A DNA stretch of 64,000 bases from Xylaria sp. FL1777 (taxonomy: Eukaryota > Ascomycota > Sordariomycetes > Xylariales > Xylariaceae). The notes below the pieces were generated by a model, which searched no databases, was not told the origin of the DNA, and was given only the letters and a program-made list of their open reading frames with translations. This document shows positions 12,116 to 24,354 of this stretch, one piece after another. The stretch spans positions 248,001 to 312,000 of the forward strand of contig MU400553.1 of NCBI GenBank assembly GCA_022578965.1, given 5' to 3'. Position 1 is the stretch's first letter, and every line of letters starts with the position of its first letter. Made by a program: the position numbers and the translations under genes.

Positions 12116-12989
12116 AAGTACACTAAAGCATAAAAAAAAAACTAGCTAAGCAGCACAAGTTAAAGTTTAGCTTAGCAACAAAGTTAAACTTAAAGGCAGA
12201 GTTAAACTTAAAGTTCTTACTTTATAAAGAGCTTTTTTTAAAACAAGAGCAAACAAAATTACTTATTATTAAGCTTTTAAAAGACTTTTGACTTTTAAAA
12301 CTAGTTATAAAGCTATTACTAGTAGCTAATTTAAATAATTTAATTAATTAAATTAAATAGTATATAAGCTGCAATATTAAGCAAATTAGTTTATATTAGA
12401 ATTATATAGCTATTAATGTAACTATTAAAGCTTTTCTAGATATTAGGTTTAAGTAGTATTAAATTAGCAGCTAAAGCTTTTTATATAGCATGCGTGCTAT
12501 AATTAGCTTATTAAAAAAGCAGTTTTAAAAGCAAAACATACTTGTTTTAAATCTAAATAACTTAACGTTAGCTATATATGCTAAGCAAAAAGAGCTTAGC
12601 ATTATAAATATTTATAACTTTACTTTTAATATATTGCAGCGTAAGCTTTAAATTTAAGCAAAACAAAATAGCTACTTAATTAATTATTAAGTTAGGTATA
12701 TTTTATATAATAGTTAAAAAAACTAAGCTAACTTTTTAGATATATATGATTTTGTTTAAGAACTAAAGGTTATTGTTTAGGTTTACTTAAGGAGCTTTAG
12801 GAACAAAAGGCATTTTAAAGCTATTGTAAGGCTAAGCTAATAGTATATTTAGCGTTACAGTTATGTTTTATAGCTTTTAACTATTTTGTTTTTTTAGTAC
12901 ACATGTTGTATTTTTACTGTTTTATATTATTGTTTGCTAGCTAGTTTAAAGCTTTGCGCTTAAGAACTTTAATCGAGCTAAAATTGTTC

Positions 12990-13530
12990 TAAAAAAATAT
13001 TAGCTTTTTTTTTATGTTAAAAAAGTTCTTTTTTGTATTAGGCTTTTTATTTACTTGCACTTTTAGTTTATATATGCGATTAGTTATTTCTTCGATTAAG
13101 TAGTTAAAGTCTAACTTGCGCTTTAATTGTTTTACGCTAAAGCTATATACTAGCTAAATTTAATAGTAGCATATATATATTGCTTTTTTTACTTTTACTA
13201 CTGTGTTTAAAAAGGGCTTTAAAACGTTGTATTTTACTAACTAGTGTATTTTATTAAAGGCTGTTTTTAGGTTTAATAAAATAGCGGCTTTACAAAAACA
13301 TTTGGTTATAAATTTAAATATGTTAAGCTTTATGGATATAGGCTTCTTTTGCATATAAAATGTTGCATTACTGCTGTTTTTAACCTTAGATAAGTTAGCC
13401 TTAACGAAAAAAAACTGCTGTTTAGCTGCTTGCTTTTTTATTTCAAATAACTTAATAGCTTTATTAAATTCTTTGTTTTTAACTAGCTTTAGTACAGATA
13501 GCTTGCTTATTAAGAACTTATGCAGGTTAA
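12990..13530 (-). pseudogene. Transposase-like relic, minus strand (family tentative)
   Basis: A minus-strand frame from about 13,530 to 12,990 is open for roughly 115 codons and then continues with TAG/TAA stops of the CAG/CAA type. The readable part is Lys-, Leu- and Ala-rich with N-K-A-I-K-L-F-E-I and L-N-R-R-N-N segments and ends near a K-K-E-L-F motif. The alternation of a hydrophobic region and a basic coiled-coil-like tail is reminiscent of the C-terminal part of pogo/Fot1-type transposases. I see no catalytic triad here, so the family is only a guess. Confidence 0.35.
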
Positions 13531-14119
13531 CTATTACTTAAGCTGCTTTTATTTTTTTTTTAATTAGTTTGCAGTAAATAACACTATTAAAGCTTTTTAT
13601 ATTAATTGTTTGTATACTAGGGGTTTTTTAAATGCTTTGCTTTTTAGTAGCGCTTAGCGTAATTTAATAATATGTTTATATATTTAATAATGCTACAGCA
13701 AATAGGTAGCTTATGTTATTTTGTGCTATTTAGTTTTAAAGTTTGTTAAAAAAGTTGTAAGATTTTAACTTAATTAAGTACTAAAACTGTAAGCTTAAAG
13801 CGCTTAGTATAATTAGAGATTTAACTGCTTTTGCTTTTTAGTTTTTAATTTTCTGCTTTTTATTTGCGATATTTTTGCATATTTTGTTATATAACTTTTT
13901 TATTTATTGTTTAAAGTTATTATATTTGCCTTTTTATAGTTTTTTGTTTAATGCTAAGTTTTATAGGTAAAATACTTATATTTGGAAATTTTTAACGCTG
14001 TTTTAGTAGTGTGCTATCTTTTAAAATATATTTGTAATAGTTTTAGTTAGGTTGTTTGCTTTATTAAGTATACTTATAACTTTTTTGATAAATAAAAAGC
14101 ATATTTTGCTGTTTTTTAA

Positions 14120-14240
14120 TATACTAATAATTTTAAGAAAAGTGGGAGAAGTAAGAGCAGTGTTTTTAAAAGTATATGTTTTAGAAGCATGTGTTTTTTT
14201 AAAAGTATATGTTTTAAAAGCATGTGTTTTTTTAGGAGTA
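14120..14240. repeat. Short tandem repeat, about 36 bp
   Basis: Two and a half copies of a GTGTTTTTTTAAAAGTATATGTTTTA-like unit with GAAGCAT or AAAGCAT follow one another. Just downstream (14,260-14,340), AAAAAATTAGC/AAAAAGTTAGC is repeated. The 66-codon frame across the repeat (14,052-14,252) is low-complexity and I do not treat it as a gene. Confidence 0.5.
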
Positions 14241-15229
14241 TTTAGCTTTTAAAAAATCAGTGTTTTCGGGGGAATTAGCTAAAAAATTAGTATTTTTAGA
14301 GAAGTTAGCTAAAAAGTTAGCTAAAAAGTTAGCGTTTTTTTTTATTTAGAGGTATTTTTATTTTTAGAAGTTGATCTAGGTAAAAAGCTAGAGCTAAAGC
14401 TTAAGCTAAAGCTTAAGCTGCTTTTATTAATTAACTGCGTAAACTGTAAAGTTTGCATGTTGGCAATAAAAATAGTTAATAAAGGTAAATAAGTTTATAA
14501 AACGTTATAATAGCTAAATGTACAAGGTTTTGCTGTTTTTTGTAAGTAGTAAGGTAAAAAGAAACAAAAGAAAAAAAGGGAAAAAAAGTAGTAAGCAGTA
14601 GTGATAAAATAACACGTACTTAAAATAGGTAGTATAATAGCTATTTTTTATTAAGTAATTAGCTAAAGTATATATTTATAAATAGCTAAAGAAGTAATAC
14701 TAAGTAGTAAATATATTGTGTATTAAGTGCTTTATATATTAGCAAATATTATGTAATATTTTTATGGTTATTTTATTTTTAGCAATAGGTAATAATATAA
14801 ATTAAAGGTTAAAAAACAACTTTTTATTTTTAAGTATTTTGTTGTACTTGTTTTTAAAATAAAAGAACTGAAAAGCTTATATAGCTGCGCTAAGAAGGTT
14901 TAGCTTTGCTTTAAATGCGGACTTTTTTGTAAGTTGTTAATACGTATTTTAATAAGCAAACAATATTTTAATGAAAGTTGCAGATTAAAAAACGCTTAAA
15001 TAAAAATAGACGTTGGCATTTAGGTTGCTTTTTGTAATTTTAATGTTGCAGTAAAAGCAGCTAAAGTAAATGTTTATATTATTTAATATTAATATACTGC
15101 TAATAAACAAAAGTATTAATTTATTATTAAAAATTAGCAAAACAAACAAATAGCATAATATAGCTATAATGCTTAATATAAATAGGTGTACTTTACGTAT
15201 AAAGCGTGGTAATAATTGTATTGTTATAC

Positions 15230-15355
15230 GTATTATATAGCGTTAAATAAAAATGTACGTGTAGTGTTAAGTAGAAATATATGTGTAGTATTAAGTAAAA
15301 ATATACGTGTATTAAGTAAAAACATATATATAGTATTAAGTAAAAATGTATAAGG
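15230..15355. repeat. Minisatellite, roughly 24-29-bp units
   Basis: About five units of the form GTATTAAGTAAAAATATACGT follow one another with small length changes, including TGTAGTGTTAAGTAGAAATA and GTATTAAGTAAAAACATATA. No coding potential is visible. Confidence 0.6.
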
Positions 15356-16224
15356 GATTTATAGTTTATATATTAAGTATATATTATAAATAATTAAGCA
15401 ATAAAGCTATGCTTAAAGCTATGCTTAATAAGCAATAAAGCTATGCTTAATTAAAAACAAGGAGTTTTTACTTAAAACACTTATTTAATAATGGTTTATT
15501 GTTTTTTATTTTTGATTATTTATAGTAGCGTTAGCTAAGGCGTTTAGTATACATAATAAAGGAAACTTTTATATAGTTTGCGCTTTTTTAAGCTAGTTAT
15601 AATGTAACTAATTTTTGGAAAATTTGCTTATTTATTATATTTTAAGCTATTTTTAGATTAATTTAAGCTATAAGTAGCTTATGTTGTTGTTAAAGCTTTA
15701 AAATTACTTGCAATATACTGGCTTTTAGTTTTATATTAGTGTTACTTAAAATGCTGTTTATTTTTAGTGATTGTATATTTAAGCTGTATTTTTGTTGTTG
15801 TAACTAAACAAGGCCATTAGGCCTTAGTTTGTATAGTAAAAGCGCTAAGGATTAACGTAGAAAACTAGTTGCAGCTAAAACAAATAATAAGTAACGGAAG
15901 TTAGCTTTGCTGTTAATTTATGTTTAGTTATAAAATTAAAGCTGGTTAGCTTTAGCAGTTTTGCTGCTATTGCTATTACTTTGCTAGCTAAATATTTAAA
16001 GCTTATTAAAAACATAAAACAAATTAAAAGAGAAAAGCTGCTTAAAGCTGTTGTTTAAAAAAGGCATAACACTTAAAGAATAGTAAGAGCTATATAGATT
16101 AAGTAAGTTAGATAAAAAAGATGCAATAAATATTAAACGTACAAAAGAGCTAGATTTAGGAAAGTTTAAAGGTTTATTTAAAGCTGCACTATTAATAGCT
16201 TTAAGCTTTTAATTTTTGGCTTTC

Positions 16225-16900
16225 TGAAAAAAAAAAGCTTTGTTAAATTGCTTAATGAAGTTATTATTATTATAACTTTTGTTTTTTTTAGTAAAAGAGT
16301 TATTATTATTATAACTGTTTCTTTTAGTAAATAAGCTTTAGTTTTAATAATAAAAAGCTTGAATAAAATAATCTAGTAAGCAAAATAAAAGTATATTAAG
16401 TTACTGTTTATTATTTTGCGGAATATTTAATTTAGCTTTATAAACATTGTTATTTTTTACTAAAACAGGGGAAAAATAAGGGCTATTTAGTATATAAAGT
16501 TGCTGTTTAATTTTGCTTTAAAGGTTATTATTTTTATAACTTTTGTTTTTTTTAGTAGAAAGGTTTTTATAACTTTTATCCTTAGTAAAAAAGTTATTAT
16601 TATTATAACTGTTTCTTTTAGTGGATAAGCTTTGGTTTTAATAATAAGAAGCTTAAATAAGATAATTTAGTAAGTAAAATAAAAGTATATTAAGTTGTTA
16701 TTTGTTATTTTATAGAATATTTAATTTAGCTTTGTAAATATTATTGTTTTTTATTAAAATAGGGGGAGAATAAGGGCTATTTGGTGTACTTAGTTATTGT
16801 TTGATTTTGTTTTGATTATTATTGTTTTTTTAAGGGTTTTTTAGTGTATAAAGTTGCTGCTTGATTTTTTTTTGATTATTTTTGTTTTTTTGATTTAGCT
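16225..16900. repeat. Direct duplication with a period of about 294 bp
   Basis: The segment GTTATTATTATTATAACTGT plus its surroundings occurs twice; its copies end at 16,320 and 16,614, a spacing of 294 bp. The following sequence (TTTCTTTTAGT, AAGCTT, a GAATATTTAATTTAGCTTT segment, and an AAAACAGGGG/AAAATAGGGG segment with AGGGCTATTTAG/AGGGCTATTTGG) is duplicated as well. On the minus strand it would encode an Asn/Tyr-rich low-complexity peptide repeated in both copies. A third, partial copy may lie at 16,800-16,900. Confidence 0.65.
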
Positions 16901-17365
16901 GTGCTTTGGAAATACTTTTAGTTTGTATTATAGCTACTATGTTTGCCTTTGTTTTATTACTGTTTTAATTGTTTTATATTTAAGTAATAGTTTAGTTTGG
17001 CTATATGACTTGATGTTTGCTTTAGGTGAGCTTTATAGTGATGATTTTTTGCTTTATGAGCTAGCTAAGCTTAAAGTACAAGCTGTTTTTAATTTTAGGA
17101 AGTATAATAGAACAATACTGTTAATTGCAATTTATTTTATATAGAGCAATAAACAACTTATTTAAGCGCTACGTTTTAACTGTTTGTAGTTGTGCTTTTA
17201 TACTAGTAAGCTAGGCTAATTTTAGCTGCTTGCATTATAAGTAAAACTAAATCCTAAAAAAAATTAAAAAGAGAAGTTTTTTATATATTATTTATAAATT
17301 GTTAATTAGTAATAGCATGTTTATTTAACATATATATATATTGGAGAGGTTTAAGATATATATAA

Positions 17366-17420
17366 TAGATTTTATAGCGCAATTGATTTTATAGCATAAT
17401 TGATTTTATAGCGCAATTAA
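17366..17420. repeat. 17-bp tandem repeat, three copies
   Basis: TGATTTTATAGCGCAAT (middle copy with GCATAAT) is repeated head to tail three times from about 17,368. The surrounding DNA is otherwise featureless. Confidence 0.6.
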
Positions 17421-18124
17421 GGATAGATATATTAACAAGCTAAATGAATAAATGCTAGAAAAGGAGCTAGAATACTACTTAAGTAAGTAAGTTATTTATA
17501 GTACAATTATAAAATTAAACTAAGTACTTTTTTTACTTATTAAGGCAAAATTGAATACTTAAGTACTTTGCTTTTTTATAAATGTGCTGTTATATTGTTT
17601 TTAGTGCTTAATTGTAGCTTTGTAGTTTTATTTGCTATATGTTGTTTTGAAATTTTATTGTATTAAAAATTCTGTAGTGTATGTAAGTATGTTATAGATT
17701 AAACTATAATATATGTTGTACTATAGAAACATTTAGCAGGCTAAGCTAAATGTTTACTTAGTATTATAAAAAAGCTTTTAAGTTATACTAGGTAGCTAAG
17801 CTAAACAACTTTTTAGCTTTTTTATAATACTTAAGAAGTACATTTAACTATTTAGGTAAGTTTTGTTTTTTGTTTATTTTGTTTTAGTTTTTTTTTTTGT
17901 TTTAGTTGTTTATTTTGTTTTTTATAAACGTATATATAATAGTATATAAGGGTATAGTATTTATAGAACAGAAAATTAGTTAAAGACTAGCTAAAACAGA
18001 AATAAATTAGTTTTATTGTAGTATATAGTAAGGTAAATATAAAGTAAGCTTTTTTAAAAGAACGTTTGAAATATAGTTGTTGCTAAATATGCATGCAGTA
18101 TGCTTTAAATATATATAGTTTAGC

Positions 18125-18320
18125 AGGCAAACTAATAGGTTAAAAACAAGCTAATAGCTTAAAATCGAGCTAATTGGTTAAAATTGAGCTAATAGTTTAA
18201 AAGCGTGCTAATTAGTTATAATTAAGTAAAAGCGCGCTAATTAGTTATGATTAGTTAAAAGCAAGCTAATTAGAGGTATAAAAGCGTGCTAATTAGTTAG
18301 TAGTTTTGCTAATTTTTTAG
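18125..18320. repeat. Minisatellite, roughly 20-27-bp units
   Basis: Units around GCTAATTAGTTAAAAGCG (variants GAGCTAATTGGTTAAAATT and GCAAGCTAATTAGAGG) recur about nine times with variable spacers. No coding potential is visible. Confidence 0.6.
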
Positions 18321-18639
18321 CTTGTATATTACAACGGTTAATTAGTTTGCACGTGCTTAGACTAAAGTATTATGTATTGTATATTATGTATTGTGTAGTT
18401 TAAAAATAATAAGTAAAAGTAATCCTAGAAATAAGATTTTGTAAAGTTATAAAGGTGTAAAAAAAATATTATTATATAAGGTTTAATTTTATTATATATA
18501 ACAATATATTGTTTAGTTTTAAGCGTTATTATATAATACGCTTAAGGTTATTTATATATAATATTTGTATGTAGTTATATAGCTAATATTATATTTAAAT
18601 AGATATATGTATTTTAGCTTTGCATTTATATAATATAAT

Positions 18640-19050
18640 TAATGCTGTTTTAGCTACTAATAATAGTATGCTTTAATAATGTGCTTTAATAATAGGTGTT
18701 TTAATAATAAGGTGCTTTAATAAAAGCGTGCTTTAATAATAGCGTGCTTTAACGATAGGGTGCTTTAATAATTAATGGGTATTTTATTATTAAGATATTT
18801 ATTATTAAGGCACTTATTATTAAAGCACTTATTATTAAGGCATTTATTATTAAGCTACGCTATTGTTAAAACATATTGTTATTAAGGTATACTGTTATTA
18901 AGGCATTTTAATAATAGTGTACTTTAATAACAGTGTGTTTTAATAATAGCGTAGCTTAATAATAATATACTTTAATAATAGTATGTTTTAATAAGGGCTT
19001 GCTTTAATAACTACTTTTGGTGCTTTAATAACTGCTTAATAATTGTTTTA
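18640..19050. repeat. Minisatellite present in both orientations (hairpin-forming)
   Basis: From about 18,665 the unit GTGCTTTAATAATA is repeated on the plus strand. From about 18,785 to 18,905 the reverse-complement unit TATTATTAAGGCAC is repeated. From 18,906 to about 19,040 the first orientation returns. Each arm holds seven or so units of 14-18 bp, so the transcript or single strand could form long hairpins. Confidence 0.7.
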
Positions 19051-19439
19051 TTAAACTAAGAAGCTTTAGCTTATTATTAAACTTATTTACTATTATTGTG
19101 ATTATATTGCAACTAGTTTTTACTTTTGACTTTTATTATGAACAAACAAAATAACTAGTTTATAACTAGCTAGAAATTAATACTAGAAGATTAAAGCTAC
19201 TAATATACTTTATTAATTAATAGTATGCTATGTAGTTAAGTTTTTAAGCAAGCTTAGAATTTTAAATAATATATATAAGTAAAATATTAATAGAAAAAAC
19301 CTGGAATAGCATTAACGTTTGTTGTTAAAGTAATTATTTAAGAATATAGATTTAACCTTTGTTAACTGGCTTTTTAGTGCGGGCTAATAACAAGTTATAG
19401 TAATCTGTTGCTGTTAAAGCATTTTGTAATAGCTAGAAT

Positions 19440-19590
19440 AATGCTAGTAAAAAATCAGATGTTTTTTAGTTAATTTTAGCTTTTACTATTAGTAGAAAAT
19501 TAAATGCTTTTTAGCTAGCTTTAGCTTTTATTATTAGTAAAGAATTCTTTTAGCTAGCTTTAGCTTTTACTATTGGTTTATAATAGGCTA
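19440..19590. repeat. Tandem repeat, about 50-bp units, three copies
   Basis: A unit with TTTTAGCTAGCTTTAGCTTTTACTATTAGTA followed by an A-rich spacer is repeated three times, with RIP-like differences between copies. The surrounding plus strand (19,280-19,930) contains coding-like stretches interrupted by TAA/TAG, but no family could be recognised. Confidence 0.55.
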
Positions 19591-20864
19591 TTTTTGCATT
19601 TACTTGAACTTTTAGCAATGATTATTTTATAATTGCTATATGCTAGAAATAGACTGCTTAACTTTATAATTAGGATAAAATAATAGCTTAAGCAAAGTTG
19701 GTTTTAAGACATTATGCTAGCGTATAATATGCTTTTGTTTAAAAAATACCCTGGTTAGCAAAAAAGCTTTTAATAGTTGTTTAAAAACGGTAAAAACTTT
19801 ATAAACGCATTTATAAGTAAAACTATAGCATTTTGGGAAGTTAAAACGACTTATTTTAGTATATATATTATTTAGCTATAAAACTAGCAAGCGCTAGAGC
19901 TTAAAATGCTTGCAGAGCTATTAACTTTTAAAAACACTTTTTTTATTAATTTAGATTGTTTAATATATTGCTAAATATTATTATAAACGTTAATTATTAT
20001 AAACGTTAATTATTATAAACATTGATTTAATAATAAGCTAAATATATAAGTATAATAACTATATTATTATAATAGCTTGTGCAATTGCATGGTTTTTTAA
20101 TTAGCTGCAAACAAGCATTTAGCTAAATAATTTTTTTGAAGTAAGCTTATATTAACAAAACAACGGGTTATATTAATGCTATAACTTTTTATGTATTAAC
20201 TTTTTTTACTTTATTTTAAAATTAGCCTGTTATAACGTAAATCAGTAAGCATGTTAAAAACAAGCGTTTTTTTTACGTAGTTAAGGTTGCAAAATTTTGC
20301 TAAAGTGCTATTTTTATAACTTGCTGTGCTTAATGCAAGTAAGTTTTGCTTTTTTTTATTAATAATAATAATAATGATGCTACAAAGTAACTAATAGTTT
20401 TACTATATAGCATGCATTTTTTATAATGTTTAAAGCATGTGCTATTTAGATTTTTGTTTTGCGGGATTTGTATAGCTTTTTATAATCCTTATTTAGCTAG
20501 CTGCTATAGCACTAATACTTCACGTTTGAAAGTTGATTTTTTTTAAGATTTATATTTTATAACGCGGCTATTTGTTTAAAACTTTGCAATTAAACTATAT
20601 TACTAGCAGATAATAGTAGCCTTTGCTGCTTAGCTATTATTTGTTAGCTATGTAGCCAAATTAAAAGCTTTAATAAGGTTGCTACGTTATAGAGCTATGT
20701 ACGGAAAAAGCATGCTAACTGTAGCATTAAAAATAAATTGCGGGAAATATGTTGCTTAGTAGCACTATAAAGATTATATCTAAGTATAATGTGTATAAAT
20801 TTAATAAACTTTATTGTAATAAAGCTAGTAAATATTACGCAAGATGATTTTTTATAGAATGTTA

Positions 20865-21305
20865 TTAAAGGGTGGCTTATAACTGCATAAGTATATTAAC
20901 TATGTGTAGCACTAGTAGCTGCTATACTAAAATTAGCTAAGGTTATAACTAAGGTGTTAGCTTACTTAATGTATTTATTTTTTTATAAATATTTAGGTAT
21001 ATTACAAAAATAAGATTTTATAAAAACGCTGCGTGCGTATTAAGGCTGTTATTTATTAGTGCTAAATAATTTTTGCTATTTTTTTAAGTGTTGCAAAAGT
21101 AGTTTAGCTAGCTATTGCTATAAAACCATAATTTTATATTTTAGGTGTTTTTTAAGATTATAATGTAAAGGGTGGCTTATGTAAAATGCTCTTTAATTAT
21201 GCTGCATAAGTATATTAGCTATGTGTAGCACTAGTAGCTGCTATACTAAAATTAGCTAGGGTTATAACTAAAGTGTTAGCTAACTTAATGTATTTACTTT
21301 TTACT
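20865..21305. repeat. Direct duplication about 300 bp apart
   Basis: A segment of about 110 bp starting with AAAGGGTGGCTTAT, and containing GCATAAGTATATTA and GTGTAGCACTAGTAGCTGCT, occurs at about 20,868-20,985 and again at about 21,169-21,295. The copies differ mainly by C/T and A/G changes and one small insertion. The first follows a coding-like plus-strand stretch at 20,400-20,800 with intact C and W codons that I could not assign. Confidence 0.7.
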
Positions 21306-21624
21306 TTTTAGGTGTTTTCTAAGATCTTAGTGAAATGAAATATGTTTTTTGTAAAACATAGGATAAAAACTATAGCATTTAAAATATACGTATAAAAAAT
21401 AGTATAATATAAAATTAATAAAGTTTTTTAAGATTTATGTTTTATAGGCTTATTATATTATATTTTATTATATTATACTTAAAGTTACAAAATTTAAGCT
21501 TGCTTTTATTATAAGCTAAGAATTGCTTTATTTATGTAATATAAAAGCTTATAACTAATGGTTAAAAAACTAAATAAATGCTTTAACTTTTAGACTAAGC
21601 TTTAGCTAATTAGCATAACTAACT

Positions 21625-21850
21625 TTAGCTTTAGCTTTAGCTTTAGCTTTAGCTTTAGTATTAGTATTAGTAATAGCACTAGAATTAAAATAACTAATTT
21701 AAGAAGTATTGCAATAAAAACAAAAGCAATATAAACAAAAATAATATAAACAAGAACAATATAAACAAAAATAGTAAAAACAATAGCAATAAGAACAAAA
21801 GCAATAAAAACGAAAGCAAGAATAAAAGCGGTTATAATTATTGTTTATAC
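21625..21850. repeat. TTAGCT hexamer tract followed by A-rich 15-21-bp repeats
   Basis: Six head-to-tail TTAGCT units (about 21,625-21,658) are followed by ATTAGT units, and then by repeats of AATATAAACAAAAA and GCAATAAAAACAAAA to about 21,840. This is low-complexity DNA. Confidence 0.6.
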
Positions 21851-22049
21851 TACTGCTAAACATAGGTATAGATTTTAACCTATAATAATGGTTTTATTGT
21901 TTATAGTTTATTGGTTTGTTAATTAGTTAGTTTATATAATTTTGTATATAAGGCTTATATATTGGTTTTTTTTAAACATGCATGTTTATTAAAAACTAGC
22001 TAGTATAAATGTATAACATTTGATTTCTTTTTATAATTATTTTTATAGT

Positions 22050-23040
22050 TTTATTTTTGTTTTTTGTTTTATAGTATTAACTGAAGTACAAAACTATGCT
22101 TAACTTGTTTATTACTAACAAAATGTTGTTATAAAATTTGCTGCTATATTTTTACTTGCTTAATAATACTTTTATATTTAAGTTTTTTATTTTTTACGAT
22201 AATAACTTTGCTTTTTTTGCTAGCGTTTTTAGGTTTTATTGCGTTAATATAGCAGTATAGCTTTTGCTGCATATTGCTAATAGGTATTGTGCTGCTTTTT
22301 GTTATTTTTAGCAAATATTAAAATAGAGCTACATAAATCTTTGCTAGTAAGTTATTGTTTAGCATTAAAAGGCTAAAGCAGTAAAAACTTTTTAAATAAA
22401 GGTACGTAGGGTTTAAAACGTGCTTTATAATGCTAGCAAGAAATATTGATATTTTAAATACGAGTTTTTTTTTTAGAACTAGTTGCTTGTAAAGGCATAA
22501 AACGTGCGAATTAGTAATAGCGCTTTTTTAGCATTATGCATTACTAGCGTAGCTTACGTAATTCTAGATATAAAAAACAAGCTTAGTAGTATTGCATTAC
22601 AAAAAGCCTTTATAAAATTAAAGTACTAGCTTAAGCAAAAGTTTTACTAAAATATAAAGCTTGCTACTATTAAGCTAAATAAGTTTGCTGTTGTTATTAA
22701 GTTGTTTATAGATTTTAAGCTAATTTTTAGGTGTAAACATATAGCTTGCTGTGCTAGCAAGGCTATTTTTAAGCATGTGCTCTAGTTAAGTGCTATAGTT
22801 AGATTTGTAGTATTTAGTGCTTAATATTAGCTAAGCGCTAGTAAATAAATAGCGTTAGTTTTTATAGCTAGCGCTATATACAGGTATACAACTATTGCAG
22901 CTAATATTTTGCGTACGATGCAGCAGAACTACATAGCGTAAAAAACTTGGGCTTTTTATTGCTTTAGGAACTATAGCGTAATAAATAGTATTAAAAGCGT
23001 TAAGTTTAAAAGTTAAAAATTAACTAATGCTATTAATGTT
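22050..23040 (-). pseudogene. Unidentified coding-like relic, minus strand
   Basis: Read on the minus strand, about 23,040-22,050 contains long stretches with few stops, which are TAA/TAG where Gln would fit. They include a segment with a C-x2-C pair (S-C-N-S-C near 22,895) and, lower down, a Lys/Gln-rich tail (K-N-N-K-K-Q-H-N, near 22,300). The frame changes at least once. The pattern is that of a RIP-inactivated gene or transposon open reading frame, but no family could be assigned. Confidence 0.35.
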
Positions 23041-23875
23041 TTATTAGCAGTAGTAGTAGCAATGCTAAAATGTTACAAAAAAGAAACAATAATAATTATA
23101 AAGCAGCTAGCTTTATGCTTTAATATTAACTTAATTAATTAATAGCATATATTTTTTATTTTATTTTTGGCTATAAATATATATTATTTATTGCAGTTTT
23201 GGTTTTTTAATAATTTTTTTATTTAGTTATAGATAAAGATAAATACTTATAGTACTATATGCATTTATATAAGTTTATTTAATGTATAACTTAAAGAGTT
23301 TTTAAACATGTATATATAGGCTAGTTTAGTGTGCTAGCTTTTTTTTAACGTATTATTGCTTTTGAATTTTCTTTTTTTTTGTTTGTTTGTAGTTTTTTTT
23401 TTTTTTTATTTTTAATGTTTGCTAGTATAAAAAGCTTTTATTATTTATTATAGCAGACTTATTACTAAACTTTTAAAACAATTTGTTTTTGACTAATTAG
23501 ATTACGTAAGACTTTTTAACTAAAAAACGCAAGGTTTTTATTAAAGAATATATAATGCAAAACTTGCTAATAAACAATAAAAAGCTTGCTAAAATAATAA
23601 AAATTAAACATATAATGTATAAACTTTAAGTATTTTAGCATTTTTATAGTACTATAGTAAATAAGCTAAAAGCAGCAGATATAATAAAAACAAAGTGTAA
23701 AGTTTAAATTTTGCGTAGCTATTTAGCTGCTATAAGCTAATAAATTAGCTTTAAGGCTAGCAAAGCAAAGTATATTAAAGCTATTGTTTAATACTAGGTT
23801 AATTTTTTAGATTTAAATAGTGTTTACTTTATTTTAACTTGTAAGAACTATAGTAAGTTTGCTTATAAAAACGTA

Positions 23876-24175
23876 GATTATTTATTAATGAGTGCTTTTA
23901 ACGAAGCTTTTTTAATTATGTTTTTGAACTTTTTTTTTTGTGCTAATGAAAACTATAATAAGCTTGCTTAGTATATAGCTAGCTTATTGCTTCCGGATTA
24001 TTTATTAATAAGTGCTTTTAATAAAGCTTTTTTAATTGTGTTTTTGAACTTTTTTTTTTGTGCTAATAAAAGCTATAATAAGCTTGCTTAATATATAGCT
24101 AGCTTACTGCTTTTAAATTATTTATTAATAAGTGCTTTTAATAAAGCTTTTTTAATTATGCCTTTAGACTTTTAT
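23876..24175 (+). repeat. 120-bp tandem repeat (40 codons), two and a half copies
   Basis: Copies begin at about 23,876, 23,996 and 24,116, exactly 120 bp apart, each starting with ATTATTTATTAAT and running through AGTGCTTTTAA and TATAATAAGCTTGCTTA. Because 120 is a multiple of three, one frame stays in register and would encode a repeated 40-residue peptide with a D/N-Y-L-L-x-S-A-F-N core and a single TAG/TAA per copy in place of Gln. The copies differ by transitions, including GAA/AAA and GTG/ATG. This suggests a protein-coding tandem repeat that was later mutated. Confidence 0.7.
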
Positions 24176-24354
24176 ATTAATAATACTACAGAATAGCATA
24201 CTAAGTAAAGCACTAATAATATAAAAATCTTGTTTTTATAGCTATATTTTTTATTATTTTTTAGTTTTAACAAAAGTATGATTCCTTTATTTAAACTTGT
24301 TTTTTGCTTAACGTATATATAGTAACTAATTTTAATAAGTTGCAAACTATAGTA

